64,000 nucleotides of DNA, from assembly GCF_023111095.1 (NCBI RefSeq), contig NZ_JALGYW010000002.1, positions 62,001-126,000 of the forward strand, in the 5' to 3' direction. Both the position numbers and the translations under genes were made by a program. Every line of letters starts with the position of its first letter. Positions within the stretch are counted from its first letter, which is position 1. The stretch is from Maribellus sp. YY47. GTDB lineage: Bacteria; Bacteroidota; Bacteroidia; Bacteroidales; Prolixibacteraceae. Of this stretch, positions 35,742 through 46,205 are shown piece after piece. Below the pieces are notes generated by a model that searched no databases, was not told the origin of the DNA, and saw only the letters and a program-made list of their open reading frames with translations.

Positions 35742-36839
35742 ATGATAAAAAAGCTGCTGTTACTGGCACTTGGTTTGCTTCCTCTTGCCACACTCGCGCA
35801 GGAAGCCACTTTGGCGAAGCCACTGAAGGAAAAAATTGTTACTTACTCAAGCACGAATAACAATGCGGGCATTCTTGTTCTGACGGGGAAAAACGACAGC
35901 ATTTCGACCTATGCGGTGGGTTATGCCGATGCCGGGGAAAAAACGCCGGTTACCAACGATCATCTTTTTGAAATCGGGAGCGCCAGCAAAATATTCACGG
36001 CCATCGCCATTTTCCAGTTAATCGAAGAAAACAAATTGTCGTTACATACCACACTCAACACCTTGTATCCCGGCGGTGAAATAAAAGCGCTTGCGAATTA
36101 CGAGGGGCAAAACTACTGGGACCAGGTTACGGTGGAAATGTTGTTAAATCATACCTCGGGTTTTATCGACTACCTGAATGCTTACGGCTCTGATGAAGAA
36201 GCGCTCAAAGCTTTCAGCCGGGAAAAGGAGTACACTTTCGACGAACTTATCTGTTTATCGGCCAGTCATGGCGATGCCAACTTCGTTCCCGGGAGCAGGT
36301 TTAAATACTCCAACACCAACTATATAATTCTGGGCGATATTATTTCGAAAGTCTCGGAAATGCACTGGAAAACTTACATTCAAAGAAACATTCTGGAGAA
36401 AGCCGGGCTTAAAAATACATTCTTCGGATCGGAAATATCACCGGAGAACCACCAGCGGCTGATGACGGGCTACTATGGAAATAAAATCACGCAAATACCC
36501 TATTCCTTGGCCGGAAGCGCCGGTGAAATAATTTCCAATTTGTACGATCTTCACAAATTTCTGCTCTTCTGGAGCGAAGGAAAGTTTTATAAAAATCCGA
36601 ACACTTTTCAGCAGCAGCTGTCAACAGGGGTCCATAACATGAGCCCAAAATCGAATCTCGTAAAATATGCGCTGGGAACCATGATGGTTGGCGAAATGGT
36701 TGGCCATGGCGGACAAACCTTTGGATTTCAATCGTATTTAGCAATAAATCCCCGGACGCATGATGTCTGTGTTATTGGCATTAACAATGCAGCCGTATCC
36801 AGTATTTCGCTGCTCGTGAATTTAATGGAGATGAACTAG
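35742..36839 (+). CDS. beta-lactamase-fold serine hydrolase (class C/PBP4*-like)
   Basis: A 365-aa secreted protein of the beta-lactamase/DD-peptidase superfamily. A signal peptide (LLLLALGLLPLATLAQ) is followed by the catalytic SxxK tetrad SASK at 80-83, YxN as Tyr189-Ser-Asn191, and HGG in VGHGGQTFGF near residue 326 replacing KTG. These motifs support a penicillin-recognising fold with esterase, peptidase or transpeptidase activity; there is no specific evidence for antibiotic resistance. It converges on the tricorn-type gene, with the hairpin at 37083-37110 between them. Confidence 0.9.
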   Translation: MIKKLLLLALGLLPLATLAQEATLAKPLKEKIVTYSSTNNNAGILVLTGKNDSISTYAVGYADAGEKTPVTNDHLFEIGSASKIFTAIAIFQLIEENKLSLHTTLNTLYPGGEIKALANYEGQNYWDQVTVEMLLNHTSGFIDYLNAYGSDEEALKAFSREKEYTFDELICLSASHGDANFVPGSRFKYSNTNYIILGDIISKVSEMHWKTYIQRNILEKAGLKNTFFGSEISPENHQRLMTGYYGNKITQIPYSLAGSAGEIISNLYDLHKFLLFWSEGKFYKNPNTFQQQLSTGVHNMSPKSNLVKYALGTMMVGEMVGHGGQTFGFQSYLAINPRTHDVCVIGINNAAVSSISLLVNLMEMN

Positions 36840-37135
36840 ATTGAACGATTGAAAAACGGGGAAATGGCTACTCCTATCCGGGACTTGTTTTTATTTGCTG
36901 ATGCAACAATATCCAATGAAGAACTCCCAAGATCCAATTTTCAGGATTTTGTTGGATATTTTACATTGAAAATTGGATATTCTTAAAAATTGATTTTCAG
37001 AAAAAAGCGGCCTCCTTGCTGTATGGACACTCCGTCCTTTTTACTTTACACTTGCAGCGCGGATTTACGATGGCATAAAAAAGGCCATCCGTCAAAATCG
37101 ACGGACGGCCAGTCCTTTTACAAAGGCTATTTCAA
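36840..37135. other. intergenic spacer with inverted repeats
   Basis: Besides the terminator hairpin it contains ATCCAATTTTCA (36932-36943) and its exact reverse complement TGAAAATTGGAT (36967-36978), separated by 23 bp that themselves contain TTGGATATT motifs. No gene seen. Confidence 0.5.
37083..37110. terminator. bidirectional terminator hairpin
   Basis: GGCCATCCGTC pairs with GACGGACGGCC around an AAAATC loop, with one mismatch. A-rich sequence (AAAAAA) lies to the left and TCCTTTTA to the right, so it can serve both the serine hydrolase (plus) and the tricorn-type gene (minus), which converge here. Confidence 0.8.
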
Positions 37136-40100
37136 CTATCTTTTTTCGTATGGCTCATGTTGCGGCCATTTCGCTGGGTTCTTTTTCATTTGTTCTTTTA
37201 CCACTTCGATGGCTTTTTCAAGCTGATTATCGACGCCGTTAGCCAGTTCCTGATGATCTTCAGCCACCGGAACATCGGGATCCACACCGTGTCCTTCCCG
37301 GAACCATTTTCCGTCGGGATCATACATTCTAAACGTAGGTGCCGTTACCGAACCACCATCGATGAGCGAGGGCGTTCCGCTGATACCGATCAAACCACCC
37401 CAGGTACGTGAACCAACCAGCGGGCCGAGTTCTGATTTCCGGAAGAAATCGGGGAAGGCATCGCCGCCTGATCCGCTCCAACCGTTGATCAGCATCACTT
37501 TGGCGCCAAAATGTGCTACCGGGGGCCATTGCCAGTCGTGCCCATCGCGCACTGCCCAATAAGCCAGCGCCTTGCGGCTCAGCAGCTCGATAAAGCGATC
37601 CGGAATCTGACCTCCGCTGTTAAAGCGTTCGTCAATGATCAGGCCTTCTTTGTCCCACTGTCCGTAAAACTGGCGGGCCAGCTCATTTTGCCCGTCAATA
37701 CCGGTGCTGCGTACATAAATGTAACCGACTTTACCATCGGTGGCTTCCTCCACGCGTTTGCGTTTCGCCTCAATCCATTCGAGATGGCGCAGACGCGATT
37801 CGTCGCTCATCAGTTTAACGATGATCTTTTTTGCATCGGCTTTCGCGGTTGTTTTACCAACGGTCAGCTCCACGGTTTTTCCACCCAGTCCCTGGAAAGC
37901 AGCTGCCGGTTCTTTGTCGGTGGTAATCGGCTTTCCGTTTACTTCCAAAATGTAATCGCCCACAGCCACATCCACTCCGGGCTCGGCCAGCGGCGAACGT
38001 TCTTCCGCATCCCAAACGGCGCCAGCAAGAATCTTTTTCACTTGGTAAGCGCCGTTGCTGATGCCCCAGTCGATACCCAGGTAGCCCACGCTTTGTTGCG
38101 GTGTTTGCTCAACGTCGCCACCTCCTTTGTAAGCATGCGATGCATTCATTTCACCAATCAGTTCCCCCATAATAAAGTTCACATCTTCGCGACTTGATGC
38201 CTGCTCAATCAAAGCGCCGTATTGCGTTTTCATTTTTTTCCAATCCACTCCGTGCATGCCTTTGTCGTAGAAAAAGTCACGTTCAATGCGCCACGCATCG
38301 GTAAATACCTGTCTCCATTCTTCTTTCGGAATCACGGTCATTTCCATCTCCTGCAGCGGAACATTTTTATCGGCTTTTTTATTTTCACCCACATCGATCA
38401 CACTTAACCGGCCCCGGTTCGACACCAGTAATTTTTCGCCATTGGCCGACAGATCAAAATCTCCCGCATCATCAAGGATCGTTTTTTCTTCACGGTCTTT
38501 CAAATCCCAGAAAACAATCGGGTTTTTGGTTTTTCCTTCGGATTGTACACTTTTCTGGTAAATGATTTTGCCTTTGGCAGCCGTCAGATTCCGGTAACTA
38601 CCTGCACTCACCGGGAGCAGAACCAGGCGTTGTTCCAGCCCGTCGAAATCGATGGTTACTTTCTTTTCATCCTTTCTCTCATCTTTCTTGTCACCGTTCT
38701 CTTCTTTTTCCTTGGCTTCGCCTTTCTCCTTGTCGCTGTCTTTCTTTTCTTCCTTCACCTCTACGGCATCGTTTTCAGGTTCCAGCGGCGAAGGCGTATC
38801 TTTTTTCAGCGTGATGGCAGCTACCAACGTTGATTTGGTATAAATCCAGGAATTGTCAAAATCGCTGTAATCCGCATTCATCGATCGATTGGTCAATACA
38901 TACAGGTATTTTCCTTCCGGATCAAAGGCCGGATCTGAGTTGCTGTAAAAATCAGATGTTATCTGACGTTTCTGGCCATTGTCGACATCGTAAACAAACA
39001 CTACCGATTGTTTATTTTCGACGCCCCGCGCCCAGGTTACATATTTGCTGTCGGCCGACCATGACACTGAAAAGCCCCGCAAGGCACCTTCCATTTTCCA
39101 AAGCGCTTTATCGATTTCTTTTACTGCCCCCGACTCCGCATCACAAATCTTGATGCTCATGGTCTGGTCAATAAAAACCAGTTTTTTCGAATCGGGCGAC
39201 CAGTAAAGGTTGTAACGGAATCCTTCGCCAAGTTTGGTGATGGTTTTAACCGATTCCGATTCAACATCGTAAAGCGCCAGTTCGTACTCGCCGCTTTCGT
39301 CGCTCCACCAGGCCAGTGTTTTTCCGTCGGGCGACCATGCCGGGAAACGTTGCGCCGATCCTGAACTTTGCGTAAGATTCAGTACATATCCTTTTTCGGC
39401 AGGCAACGAAAAAATTTCGCCCCTGGCTTCCGCCAGTACCCGCTTGCCATCGGGAGAAACAGCCGAGTTCTGAAGGTACCTCTCCGCTTTCACCGTTTTG
39501 GGCATTGTTGCCATTTGGTCGGTCACCACTTCAATTTTCACCTTCTTGTATTTTTTTGTGGACAGGTCCATCAAATACATATCGCTACCTGCCTGGAAGA
39601 TCAAATCATCCGGTCCGATCGAAGGGAAACGTACATCCAAATCAGTGAAATTGGTAATTTGCACGTTGGTCTTCGCCTGTGTGTCATAGGCCCAGATGTT
39701 GTATCTCTTTTCCTTCCCGTTGTCTGACAAATAGTATACGGTGCTGCCGCTCCACATCGGGAGTTCGTCGCTGCCGTCGCTGTTGGTAATGTTGATCGTG
39801 GAATGATCGCTGAGGTTCATCACATAAATATCAGGAGCCATTCCTCCCCGGTATCTTTTCCAGGTGCGGTTGATCCTTGTTTTATCGGTAAACGCCAGCT
39901 GTTTTCCATCCGGTGAGATACTACCGATTTCGGCATAAGCCGGAGGTAATACCTCGGGAAGACCACCATTTTTATCGATGGAAAACAGTCGCGAGAAACG
40001 TTGTCTTCCGCTCTCCTGCCCTGTTGAGAAAATAAGTTTGTTTCCATCCGGAGTCCAGTCCTGGATGACACAACCGCGCCAGGTTATGCGCTGTGGCTGT

Positions 40101-40390
40101 CCGCCATTAAACGGGATGGTATAAATATCGCGCGATCCATCATAATTGGCCGTAAAAGCCAGAGTTTTTCCATCGGGAGAGAACTTCGGAAGGACCTCCT
40201 CCCCTCCCGGAGAACTAAGCCGCGTCGCCTGTCCGCCTTCTTTCTGCACAATCCAGATATCGCCTGCATATACAAATGCAATGTGTGTTTTTGATACATC
40301 GGCATAACGAAACAGCCGGGCATCAACCTGAGCACTAACAGATAAACCGGCCAGTAAAACAAGGGCCAGCATCAGAAAAATTGTCTTCAT
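37136..40390 (-). CDS. tricorn-type S41 protease, secreted
   Basis: A 1084-aa protein with a signal peptide (MKTIFLMLALVLLAGLSVSAQ); the ATG at 40390 is chosen over an upstream start at 40459, which would bury the leader. Two beta-propellers made of PD40/WD40-like repeats (KFSPDGKTLAFTA, SISPDGKQLAFTD, PAWSPDGKTLAW and others) span about 25-330 and 330-670. They are interrupted by a very Lys/Glu/Asp-rich linker at about 540-580. A tricorn core/C1 domain, a PDZ domain (around 770-860) and the S41 serine peptidase domain follow, with nucleophile Ser near 974 in GWSGSGGDAF. It probably degrades peptides in the periplasm. Layout and length match tricorn homologues. Confidence 0.92.
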   Translation of the reverse strand: MKTIFLMLALVLLAGLSVSAQVDARLFRYADVSKTHIAFVYAGDIWIVQKEGGQATRLSSPGGEEVLPKFSPDGKTLAFTANYDGSRDIYTIPFNGGQPQRITWRGCVIQDWTPDGNKLIFSTGQESGRQRFSRLFSIDKNGGLPEVLPPAYAEIGSISPDGKQLAFTDKTRINRTWKRYRGGMAPDIYVMNLSDHSTINITNSDGSDELPMWSGSTVYYLSDNGKEKRYNIWAYDTQAKTNVQITNFTDLDVRFPSIGPDDLIFQAGSDMYLMDLSTKKYKKVKIEVVTDQMATMPKTVKAERYLQNSAVSPDGKRVLAEARGEIFSLPAEKGYVLNLTQSSGSAQRFPAWSPDGKTLAWWSDESGEYELALYDVESESVKTITKLGEGFRYNLYWSPDSKKLVFIDQTMSIKICDAESGAVKEIDKALWKMEGALRGFSVSWSADSKYVTWARGVENKQSVVFVYDVDNGQKRQITSDFYSNSDPAFDPEGKYLYVLTNRSMNADYSDFDNSWIYTKSTLVAAITLKKDTPSPLEPENDAVEVKEEKKDSDKEKGEAKEKEENGDKKDERKDEKKVTIDFDGLEQRLVLLPVSAGSYRNLTAAKGKIIYQKSVQSEGKTKNPIVFWDLKDREEKTILDDAGDFDLSANGEKLLVSNRGRLSVIDVGENKKADKNVPLQEMEMTVIPKEEWRQVFTDAWRIERDFFYDKGMHGVDWKKMKTQYGALIEQASSREDVNFIMGELIGEMNASHAYKGGGDVEQTPQQSVGYLGIDWGISNGAYQVKKILAGAVWDAEERSPLAEPGVDVAVGDYILEVNGKPITTDKEPAAAFQGLGGKTVELTVGKTTAKADAKKIIVKLMSDESRLRHLEWIEAKRKRVEEATDGKVGYIYVRSTGIDGQNELARQFYGQWDKEGLIIDERFNSGGQIPDRFIELLSRKALAYWAVRDGHDWQWPPVAHFGAKVMLINGWSGSGGDAFPDFFRKSELGPLVGSRTWGGLIGISGTPSLIDGGSVTAPTFRMYDPDGKWFREGHGVDPDVPVAEDHQELANGVDNQLEKAIEVVKEQMKKNPAKWPQHEPYEKR

Positions 40391-40770
40391 ATAATTCGTT
40401 TTGATGATTAAGATCTCTTTGAACACTGTTAACAAGATATGTTTAGATAAGTTCGTCAAACCCTTATTTCATTACAAAAAGGAACAATAAGTTATTAATT
40501 TCCTCTCGTACCTCATCTGTCTCGCCAGGCTTCATCAACCTAACAGCGGCATAATCAAGAAATAAAATGCTTTATATAAAGCGTTGATTTTTTTATTCTG
40601 ACTGTAATTAATCCGTGAAAGGCAACACTTATTTAAGTACATTTAATCCTCTTTGTTTGAATTTACTGTAGGGGATTTGTGGTCTGAGCGGTAACAGAGA
40701 GCAACAAAAGCAATCTTGCACAAGAGACAAATTGAACCTTATTTAACGGAAAATAAATCCTAAACTAAAC
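40391..40770. promoter_or_regulatory. 380-bp divergent spacer with 14-bp palindrome
   Basis: Lies between the tricorn-type gene (minus) and the TonB-dependent receptor operon (plus) and should hold both promoters. A perfect palindrome GCTTTATATAAAGC occurs at 40569-40582, 201 bp before the receptor start. It is a possible operator or a weak cruciform. No clear TAnnTTTG promoter was found. Confidence 0.4.
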
Positions 40771-43482
40771 GTGTCACCAAAAGGCTTCCAACATAAAGCC
40801 GGCTTTTTCTTCCTGATCTTATTGTTCTTCGCAGCCGGACATGTATCTGCCCAAAAGGCCGACGAAATGACCATTTCCGGAAGCTTCAGAAATGTGCCCT
40901 TAAGTCGTTTTTTGGAAACATTACAGCAGAATTACGGATTAAAAATCTATTACAAAGACGTTTGGATTGATCAATATACGGTTAACACAACTTTTGACAA
41001 CAACCCACTGGTTCGGGCGCTCAACAGTATCTTCAATGAGCACGACCTTACCTATGAGATTTTTCAGGATAACCTTATCCTGATATTTCCGCGCCGTATG
41101 GATACCCGGCACAACCTCGACGAAGCCGGTCAGATTATGGTTATTGGCGATCCGATTAACCTGGGGCGCTACAAAACCGCTAAAATATCGGGAAAGGTGC
41201 TCGATGGGAAAACCGGCGATCCTCTGATGGGCGCCGTGATTTTTGATCGTAAACTTGAAAAGGGAGCCTCTTCAGGGAAAGACGGCAACTTTACCCTTGA
41301 TTTGCCTACCGGAGAACATACGCTGCAAATTTCGTACATGGGTTTTCAGGGCTACGACAAAAAAATCAACCTGATCGAATCGGGTGAAGCCCAATTTGAA
41401 CTTTTCGAGGAATCGCATAACATCGAAGAAGTGCTTGTGGTAGCCGATGAATACACCGCTTCCCGTACTCAAACCAGCCTCGTACAAATGTCGTCGAAAG
41501 AAATCAAAAGCCTGCCTTTACTCATGGGCGAAAGAGATATCATCAAAAGTATCACGATGATGCCGGGAATCCAGACAGTGGGTGAGCTTTCTTCGGGTTT
41601 TAATGTCCGCGGCGGAAATTCAGATCAGAACCTGGTGCTGGTCGATGGCTCGCCGGTGTTTAACACCACCCATTTATTTGGGTTTCTGTCGATGATCAAT
41701 CCCGACCTGGTAGAAGACATGCGCGTTTATAAAGGCGGTCTTCCGGCACGGTACGGCGAACGGGTTGCTTCGGTGATGGAAGTAGATTTTAAAGACGGAA
41801 ACAACGAATTACTCCGGGTTTACGGAGGACTGGGAATCATTAATTCACGCCTCGCCATTGATGGTCCGCTTACCAAAAACAAAAAACTTACGGTTCTCGC
41901 CGGTGGTCGCTTATCCTATACCGACTGGGTATTGAAACAAATTCCCGACAAAGACATTTCAAGAAGTACCACCAACTTTTATGATTTCAGCGGAAAACTT
42001 ACCTACAAATTTGATCACAACAATTCGATCAAATTAATGGGCTACAGCAGCAACGATGAATTCAGCACCAGCAGCGAATCGATCAATGAATACGGGAATA
42101 CCTTATTCAACCTAGAAGTGAGAAATAAACTTGGAGAAAATCTGTTTGGCGAGCTCGATCTTTCACACAGCAATTATTATTTCCGCTTAACCGATTTTAC
42201 TGACGGCAAGAATTTTGAAGCCTATTACCTCGACAATAAATTTGGCTACAACTCCTTAAAATACAACCTTATCTGGCACCCTACACCCAACCACAATGTG
42301 CATTCGGGGATCAACCTGATTCATTATAAAAATGATCCCGGAGAGGTCAGGCCGTATTCCGATACAACGATTATTATACCCGACAAAGTAGATGCTGAAA
42401 AAGCCATTGAAGGGGCGTTTTATGCCAGCGACGAGTTTACTGTTATTCCCGGGGTGACGATCAATCTCGGCCTTCGCTACAGCAGATTTTCGTATTTGGG
42501 ACCGACCACCGTTTTTTTATACGACGAAAGTCAGGCTAAAACACCGGAGACCGTAACAGGAACGCTCGAATTTGGAAACAACGAAGTTGTAAAAACCTAC
42601 AGGGGCATCGATCCGCGGTTTTCATTGAATTATGAAACACCTTCGAACTACTCGCTTAAAATGAGCTATCAGCGTACCCGCCAGTACATCAATCAAATCA
42701 GTAACAGTGCTGTAATTTCGCCTGCCGAAATCTGGAAAACCAGCGATTATCACCTGGAACCTCTGATCAACGACCAGCTGACGATTGGTCTTTCAAACAA
42801 CAATTTTTTGAAAGAATATCAGTTTTCAGCCGAGGCGTATTACAAACAACTTCAAAACCTGATCGAATATAAAAACGGGGCAAAGGTGATCATGAACAAA
42901 CACCTGGAAACCGATTTGATTCCTTCTGACGGATTTTCATACGGGTTGGAACTTTCGTTAACCAAAAAGCAGGGTCGTCTTACCGGATGGATGAATTATA
43001 CCTATTCCAGAACCAAACGAAAAACAACCGGAGAGTTTGACGAAGAACAAATTAATGCAGGAAAATATTACCCGTCGATTTACGATAAACCCCACGATCT
43101 GTCGGCGGTGGCAACCTACAACATCAGCCGGAGATGGAGATTATCCGGAAACTTTGTCTTTATCTCGGGAAGACCGGTGACTTTGCCCGAAATATCGTAT
43201 CAGTACGAAGGTCAAACACTGGTGTACTATTCTGACCGGAATAAGTACAGGATGCCACCGTATCACCGCTTTGACCTTTCCATCACTTTTGACGAAAACC
43301 TGAGAAAAAAACGGATGTGGAAAGGAAGCTGGACGCTTTCGGTGTACAATCTTTACGGAAGAAAAAATCCGTATTCGGTTTATTTCCGGAAAAGTATTGG
43401 AGCAGGCTCTTCGCCTTCGTTGTATAAGTTATCGGTCATCGGAGTTCCGGTACCGTCGTTAACCTATAATTTTACGTTCTGA
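40771..43482 (+). CDS. TonB-dependent receptor with STN and carboxypeptidase-like domains
   Basis: A 903-aa outer-membrane transporter starting at a GTG; no ATG nearby gives the signal peptide FFFLILLFFAAGHVSAQ. Domains are STN (secretin/TonB N-terminal, about 33-110: GSFRNVPLSRFLETLQQNYGL...), a carboxypeptidase-regulatory-like domain (about 138-215: ISGKVLDGKTGDPLMGAVIFD), plug (about 225-340: MMPGIQTVGELSSGFNVRGG) and barrel ending YNFTF. An STN domain usually signals through an inner-membrane anti-sigma factor, but no FecR/sigma pair is nearby. It heads an operon with DUF4249, MG2-like and 239-aa genes, a set common in Bacteroidota whose substrate is unknown. Confidence 0.92.
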   Translation: MSPKGFQHKAGFFFLILLFFAAGHVSAQKADEMTISGSFRNVPLSRFLETLQQNYGLKIYYKDVWIDQYTVNTTFDNNPLVRALNSIFNEHDLTYEIFQDNLILIFPRRMDTRHNLDEAGQIMVIGDPINLGRYKTAKISGKVLDGKTGDPLMGAVIFDRKLEKGASSGKDGNFTLDLPTGEHTLQISYMGFQGYDKKINLIESGEAQFELFEESHNIEEVLVVADEYTASRTQTSLVQMSSKEIKSLPLLMGERDIIKSITMMPGIQTVGELSSGFNVRGGNSDQNLVLVDGSPVFNTTHLFGFLSMINPDLVEDMRVYKGGLPARYGERVASVMEVDFKDGNNELLRVYGGLGIINSRLAIDGPLTKNKKLTVLAGGRLSYTDWVLKQIPDKDISRSTTNFYDFSGKLTYKFDHNNSIKLMGYSSNDEFSTSSESINEYGNTLFNLEVRNKLGENLFGELDLSHSNYYFRLTDFTDGKNFEAYYLDNKFGYNSLKYNLIWHPTPNHNVHSGINLIHYKNDPGEVRPYSDTTIIIPDKVDAEKAIEGAFYASDEFTVIPGVTINLGLRYSRFSYLGPTTVFLYDESQAKTPETVTGTLEFGNNEVVKTYRGIDPRFSLNYETPSNYSLKMSYQRTRQYINQISNSAVISPAEIWKTSDYHLEPLINDQLTIGLSNNNFLKEYQFSAEAYYKQLQNLIEYKNGAKVIMNKHLETDLIPSDGFSYGLELSLTKKQGRLTGWMNYTYSRTKRKTTGEFDEEQINAGKYYPSIYDKPHDLSAVATYNISRRWRLSGNFVFISGRPVTLPEISYQYEGQTLVYYSDRNKYRMPPYHRFDLSITFDENLRKKRMWKGSWTLSVYNLYGRKNPYSVYFRKSIGAGSSPSLYKLSVIGVPVPSLTYNFTF

Positions 43483-43483
43483 C

Positions 43484-44560
43484 ATGAGAAGATTCGTTAT
43501 CATAATACTGATGCTGGTCGCGATCGTCGCGTGTGAACAGATTTACCATCCCGACCTGGAAGAAGTGGGCGACAAGCTGGTGGTTGAAGCAGCCATCAAC
43601 GCCGAACAGAGTCTGAATACAATCAAATTGTACCGGTCACATAATTTTAACGCCGAAAATAAAACCTACCCCCCGGTAAGTGGCGCCGAAATCAGTCTTA
43701 TAGACGATCAGAACAACAGCCAGGCTTTTTATGAAAGCGGAGTAGGAGTTTATCAGTTGAACTTTCAACTAAATAAAGACCGCACTTATTACCTTCATAT
43801 TGAACTCGACGGAGAAGTTTACGAATCGGGAGTCCAGGCAGTTCCGGAAACGCCGACTATCGACTCCGCTTACGCTGACTATGATACCAATATCACCGTT
43901 TCGGGATCATCAAATTCCAAAGAAGATATTAAGGAAGATGATGGAGTTCGCGTATACGGCGATATCCAGAATCAGGGAAAATTAAACCATTACCGTTTTT
44001 ACGCACGAAAAGTAATCCTCTATGTAAATCATTACGATACCGTAGTAGACGGAAGGGAAGAAACAAGGCCCATCTATTCCTGGAGATCGTTGTACCCTAA
44101 CGGAATTTTCAATATAGCCGGCCCGCCGGAATACAGCACCAACAAAAGCATCACCGGGCATCCGCTCGAGTTTTTCACCATGAATTACTACGGAATTGTT
44201 TCTGACACCGTTCTTTTCAGCGGATGGATATACATTGTAGATCAATACGGACTGAATGAGGACACCTACAAATACTATAAAGATCTGAACAGCCAGTTGG
44301 ATGCAGCGGGAAGAATCTTTGATCCGGTTTATATCCAGGTGAATGGAAACATTAAAAACCTGACGACTCCTGACGATGTTGTGCTGGGCAATTTTGAGAT
44401 TTCGTCGTATGCCGAAAACAGATACTATGTGATGTACTACCGCAATTTTGATAAACTTACACTACGACATATTCCCAAAAATTTCACCATTCCCTTAAGA
44501 GGAGAGATAAAGGATGAAAAGCCCGACTTCTGGGATTCAATATATATGAATATCGAATGA
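43484..44560 (+). CDS. DUF4249 lipoprotein
   Basis: A 358-aa lipoprotein (IVACEQ, Cys17). The start LVVEAAINAEQSLNTIKLYRS and the SGAEISLIDDQNN segment are typical of DUF4249, a family found almost only next to TonB-dependent receptors of Bacteroidota and thought to be their surface-exposed partner, comparable in position to SusD. It starts 1 bp after the receptor stop and overlaps the next gene by 4 bp (ATGA), so translation is coupled. It probably binds the ligand imported by the receptor. Confidence 0.88.
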   Translation: MRRFVIIILMLVAIVACEQIYHPDLEEVGDKLVVEAAINAEQSLNTIKLYRSHNFNAENKTYPPVSGAEISLIDDQNNSQAFYESGVGVYQLNFQLNKDRTYYLHIELDGEVYESGVQAVPETPTIDSAYADYDTNITVSGSSNSKEDIKEDDGVRVYGDIQNQGKLNHYRFYARKVILYVNHYDTVVDGREETRPIYSWRSLYPNGIFNIAGPPEYSTNKSITGHPLEFFTMNYYGIVSDTVLFSGWIYIVDQYGLNEDTYKYYKDLNSQLDAAGRIFDPVYIQVNGNIKNLTTPDDVVLGNFEISSYAENRYYVMYYRNFDKLTLRHIPKNFTIPLRGEIKDEKPDFWDSIYMNIE

Positions 44561-46200
44561 AACAGCTAATTTGGATCATAACGGCTCTTATCGTTGGCTT
44601 CCCGTTGGGTTCGGAAGCACAGGAAACAATTCATCTGTTTCCTGACCGGAGTTCCTGTGTTTCGGGAGACACCGTTTGGTTTTATGCCGTTGTTTCCAAT
44701 AATGGAAGTGAGAATTCGGGCAATATTATTCATATTCAGCTCGACGATCTGACCCAAAACCACATCACCAAAGTGTCGGTTGCCAGCGACAACAACTGTA
44801 GTTCGGGTTACCTGGTTGTGCCCGATTCGCTCTCGACCGGCATTTATACCTTGACTGCTTTTGCCAACATCCAGAAAAAAGAGACTTCAAGTATTTTCTA
44901 CCCGCGTTATCTTGTCGTTTACAACCGTTTCGACAACAATATTTCGGAATTCAACATCCCCGTTTCGGAATTCAAGGAAGCGAAGTCTGAGCCAGGGATT
45001 TCCATCACGGCAAATCAGCCTTCAAACAACAGCAGAACAGTGGATGTAAAAGTGGACACCGATAATAATTTATGCCCCGATGCACTTGAAATGATCGTCA
45101 CCGCCCGGTTACTCGATCCGTTTGCCGACCATTTCAGCGGGGAAATCGAAGCAGGTTTTGAAACCGCCAATCAGGAGCCGTTTATGCCGGTTCGCGAGAA
45201 TAACGGAATTCTGATTACCGGCCGTGTAGTGCAAAAAGAAACGGAACATCCGGTTCAGAACACGCCGGTACTGCTAAGCATCGCCGATACTTTTCCGTAT
45301 TTTGATTATTGTGTTTCGGATGCCGGGGGAAGATTCTATTTCTACATCCGAAATGCAGTAGGAAAAGGAAACATTGTTTTACAGGAAGTATCAGAACATG
45401 CCAACGAGAACCGGATTGAGCTTCTGGAAAACTATATCGAGACACAAAAAGCTCCGGTGACCCATCAGATATTAACCCTCCAACAAAATACCTTTGCATC
45501 CGACCTGGTAAAAGCGGCCTATTTTAACCGGATTTTTAAAGGCTTCCGGGCGTTTGAAACCGATTCATTTTCGATTAAACGGGAATTTACACATCCGTTT
45601 TACGGCCCACCAACCTTTACTTTTTATCCTGAACTGTTTATTGACCTGCCCGATTTCAGCGAAATCTCCCGCGAGATACTGCATGGCGTTCAGTACCGCG
45701 AGAAAAACGACGAGGTAACTATCCGGCTGTTTAATAACGGGAACAAATCTATTTTTAAAAACGAGCCCCTGAAACTGTTGGACGGGATACCGATTTTTAA
45801 TCCCAAATTATTGTCAAAACTGAAAACACAGGACATCGACAAGATAGACGCGGTTTATTTTAAGAGATATTTCGGAGACATAAGTTTTGATGGCGTTCTG
45901 TCAGTTTATACCAAAAACAGAACATTGGGATGGGTTGAGTCAGTTCCCGGGTTAAACGTATTTAAATACACGTTTATTCAGCCACCGTTGAGCCAGGAAA
46001 CGAATAAATCCATTCAAAAAAGCCCGAATTCTCCTGATTTCAGAACGGTTTTTTACCGAAACCGATGGACCGAAACAAGCAATAGTAAAAGCTTTAGCGT
46101 TGATTTATCGGATATAAAAGGCGACATGCTGATAGAAGTAATTGTCGTTTGTAAAGACAAGCGTATTGTTCAAAACCGGAAAGTAATTCATCTAGACTGA
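44557..46200 (+). CDS. secreted MG2/macroglobulin-like beta-sandwich protein
   Basis: A 547-aa protein with a signal peptide (LIWIITALIVGFPLGSEAQ). The first ~100 mature residues (IHLFPDRSSCVSGDTVWFYAVVSNN...LVVPDSLSTGIYTLTAFAN) look like the MG2 domain of alpha-2-macroglobulins. A middle segment (GILITGRVVQKETEHPVQNTPVLLSIAD) is carboxypeptidase-regulatory-like, and the C-terminal half contains a degenerate plug-like region (EPLKLLDGIPIFNPKLLSKLKTQDIDKIDAVY). This architecture recurs beside TonB-dependent receptors. No thioester or enzyme motif is visible. It overlaps the DUF4249 gene (ATGA) and is 5 bp before the next gene. Confidence 0.75.
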   Translation: MKQLIWIITALIVGFPLGSEAQETIHLFPDRSSCVSGDTVWFYAVVSNNGSENSGNIIHIQLDDLTQNHITKVSVASDNNCSSGYLVVPDSLSTGIYTLTAFANIQKKETSSIFYPRYLVVYNRFDNNISEFNIPVSEFKEAKSEPGISITANQPSNNSRTVDVKVDTDNNLCPDALEMIVTARLLDPFADHFSGEIEAGFETANQEPFMPVRENNGILITGRVVQKETEHPVQNTPVLLSIADTFPYFDYCVSDAGGRFYFYIRNAVGKGNIVLQEVSEHANENRIELLENYIETQKAPVTHQILTLQQNTFASDLVKAAYFNRIFKGFRAFETDSFSIKREFTHPFYGPPTFTFYPELFIDLPDFSEISREILHGVQYREKNDEVTIRLFNNGNKSIFKNEPLKLLDGIPIFNPKLLSKLKTQDIDKIDAVYFKRYFGDISFDGVLSVYTKNRTLGWVESVPGLNVFKYTFIQPPLSQETNKSIQKSPNSPDFRTVFYRNRWTETSNSKSFSVDLSDIKGDMLIEVIVVCKDKRIVQNRKVIHLD

Positions 46201-46205
46201 AAGCC

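Noticed and set aside
35742-36839. Antibiotic-resistance beta-lactamase
   Set aside because: The SxxK/YxN/HGG set fits the broad serine-hydrolase family; nothing indicates a true beta-lactamase.
40640-40770. TTTG / TAnnTTTG promoter upstream of the TonB receptor
   Set aside because: Several TTTG tetramers occur, but none has a TAnnTTTG box at the right distance.
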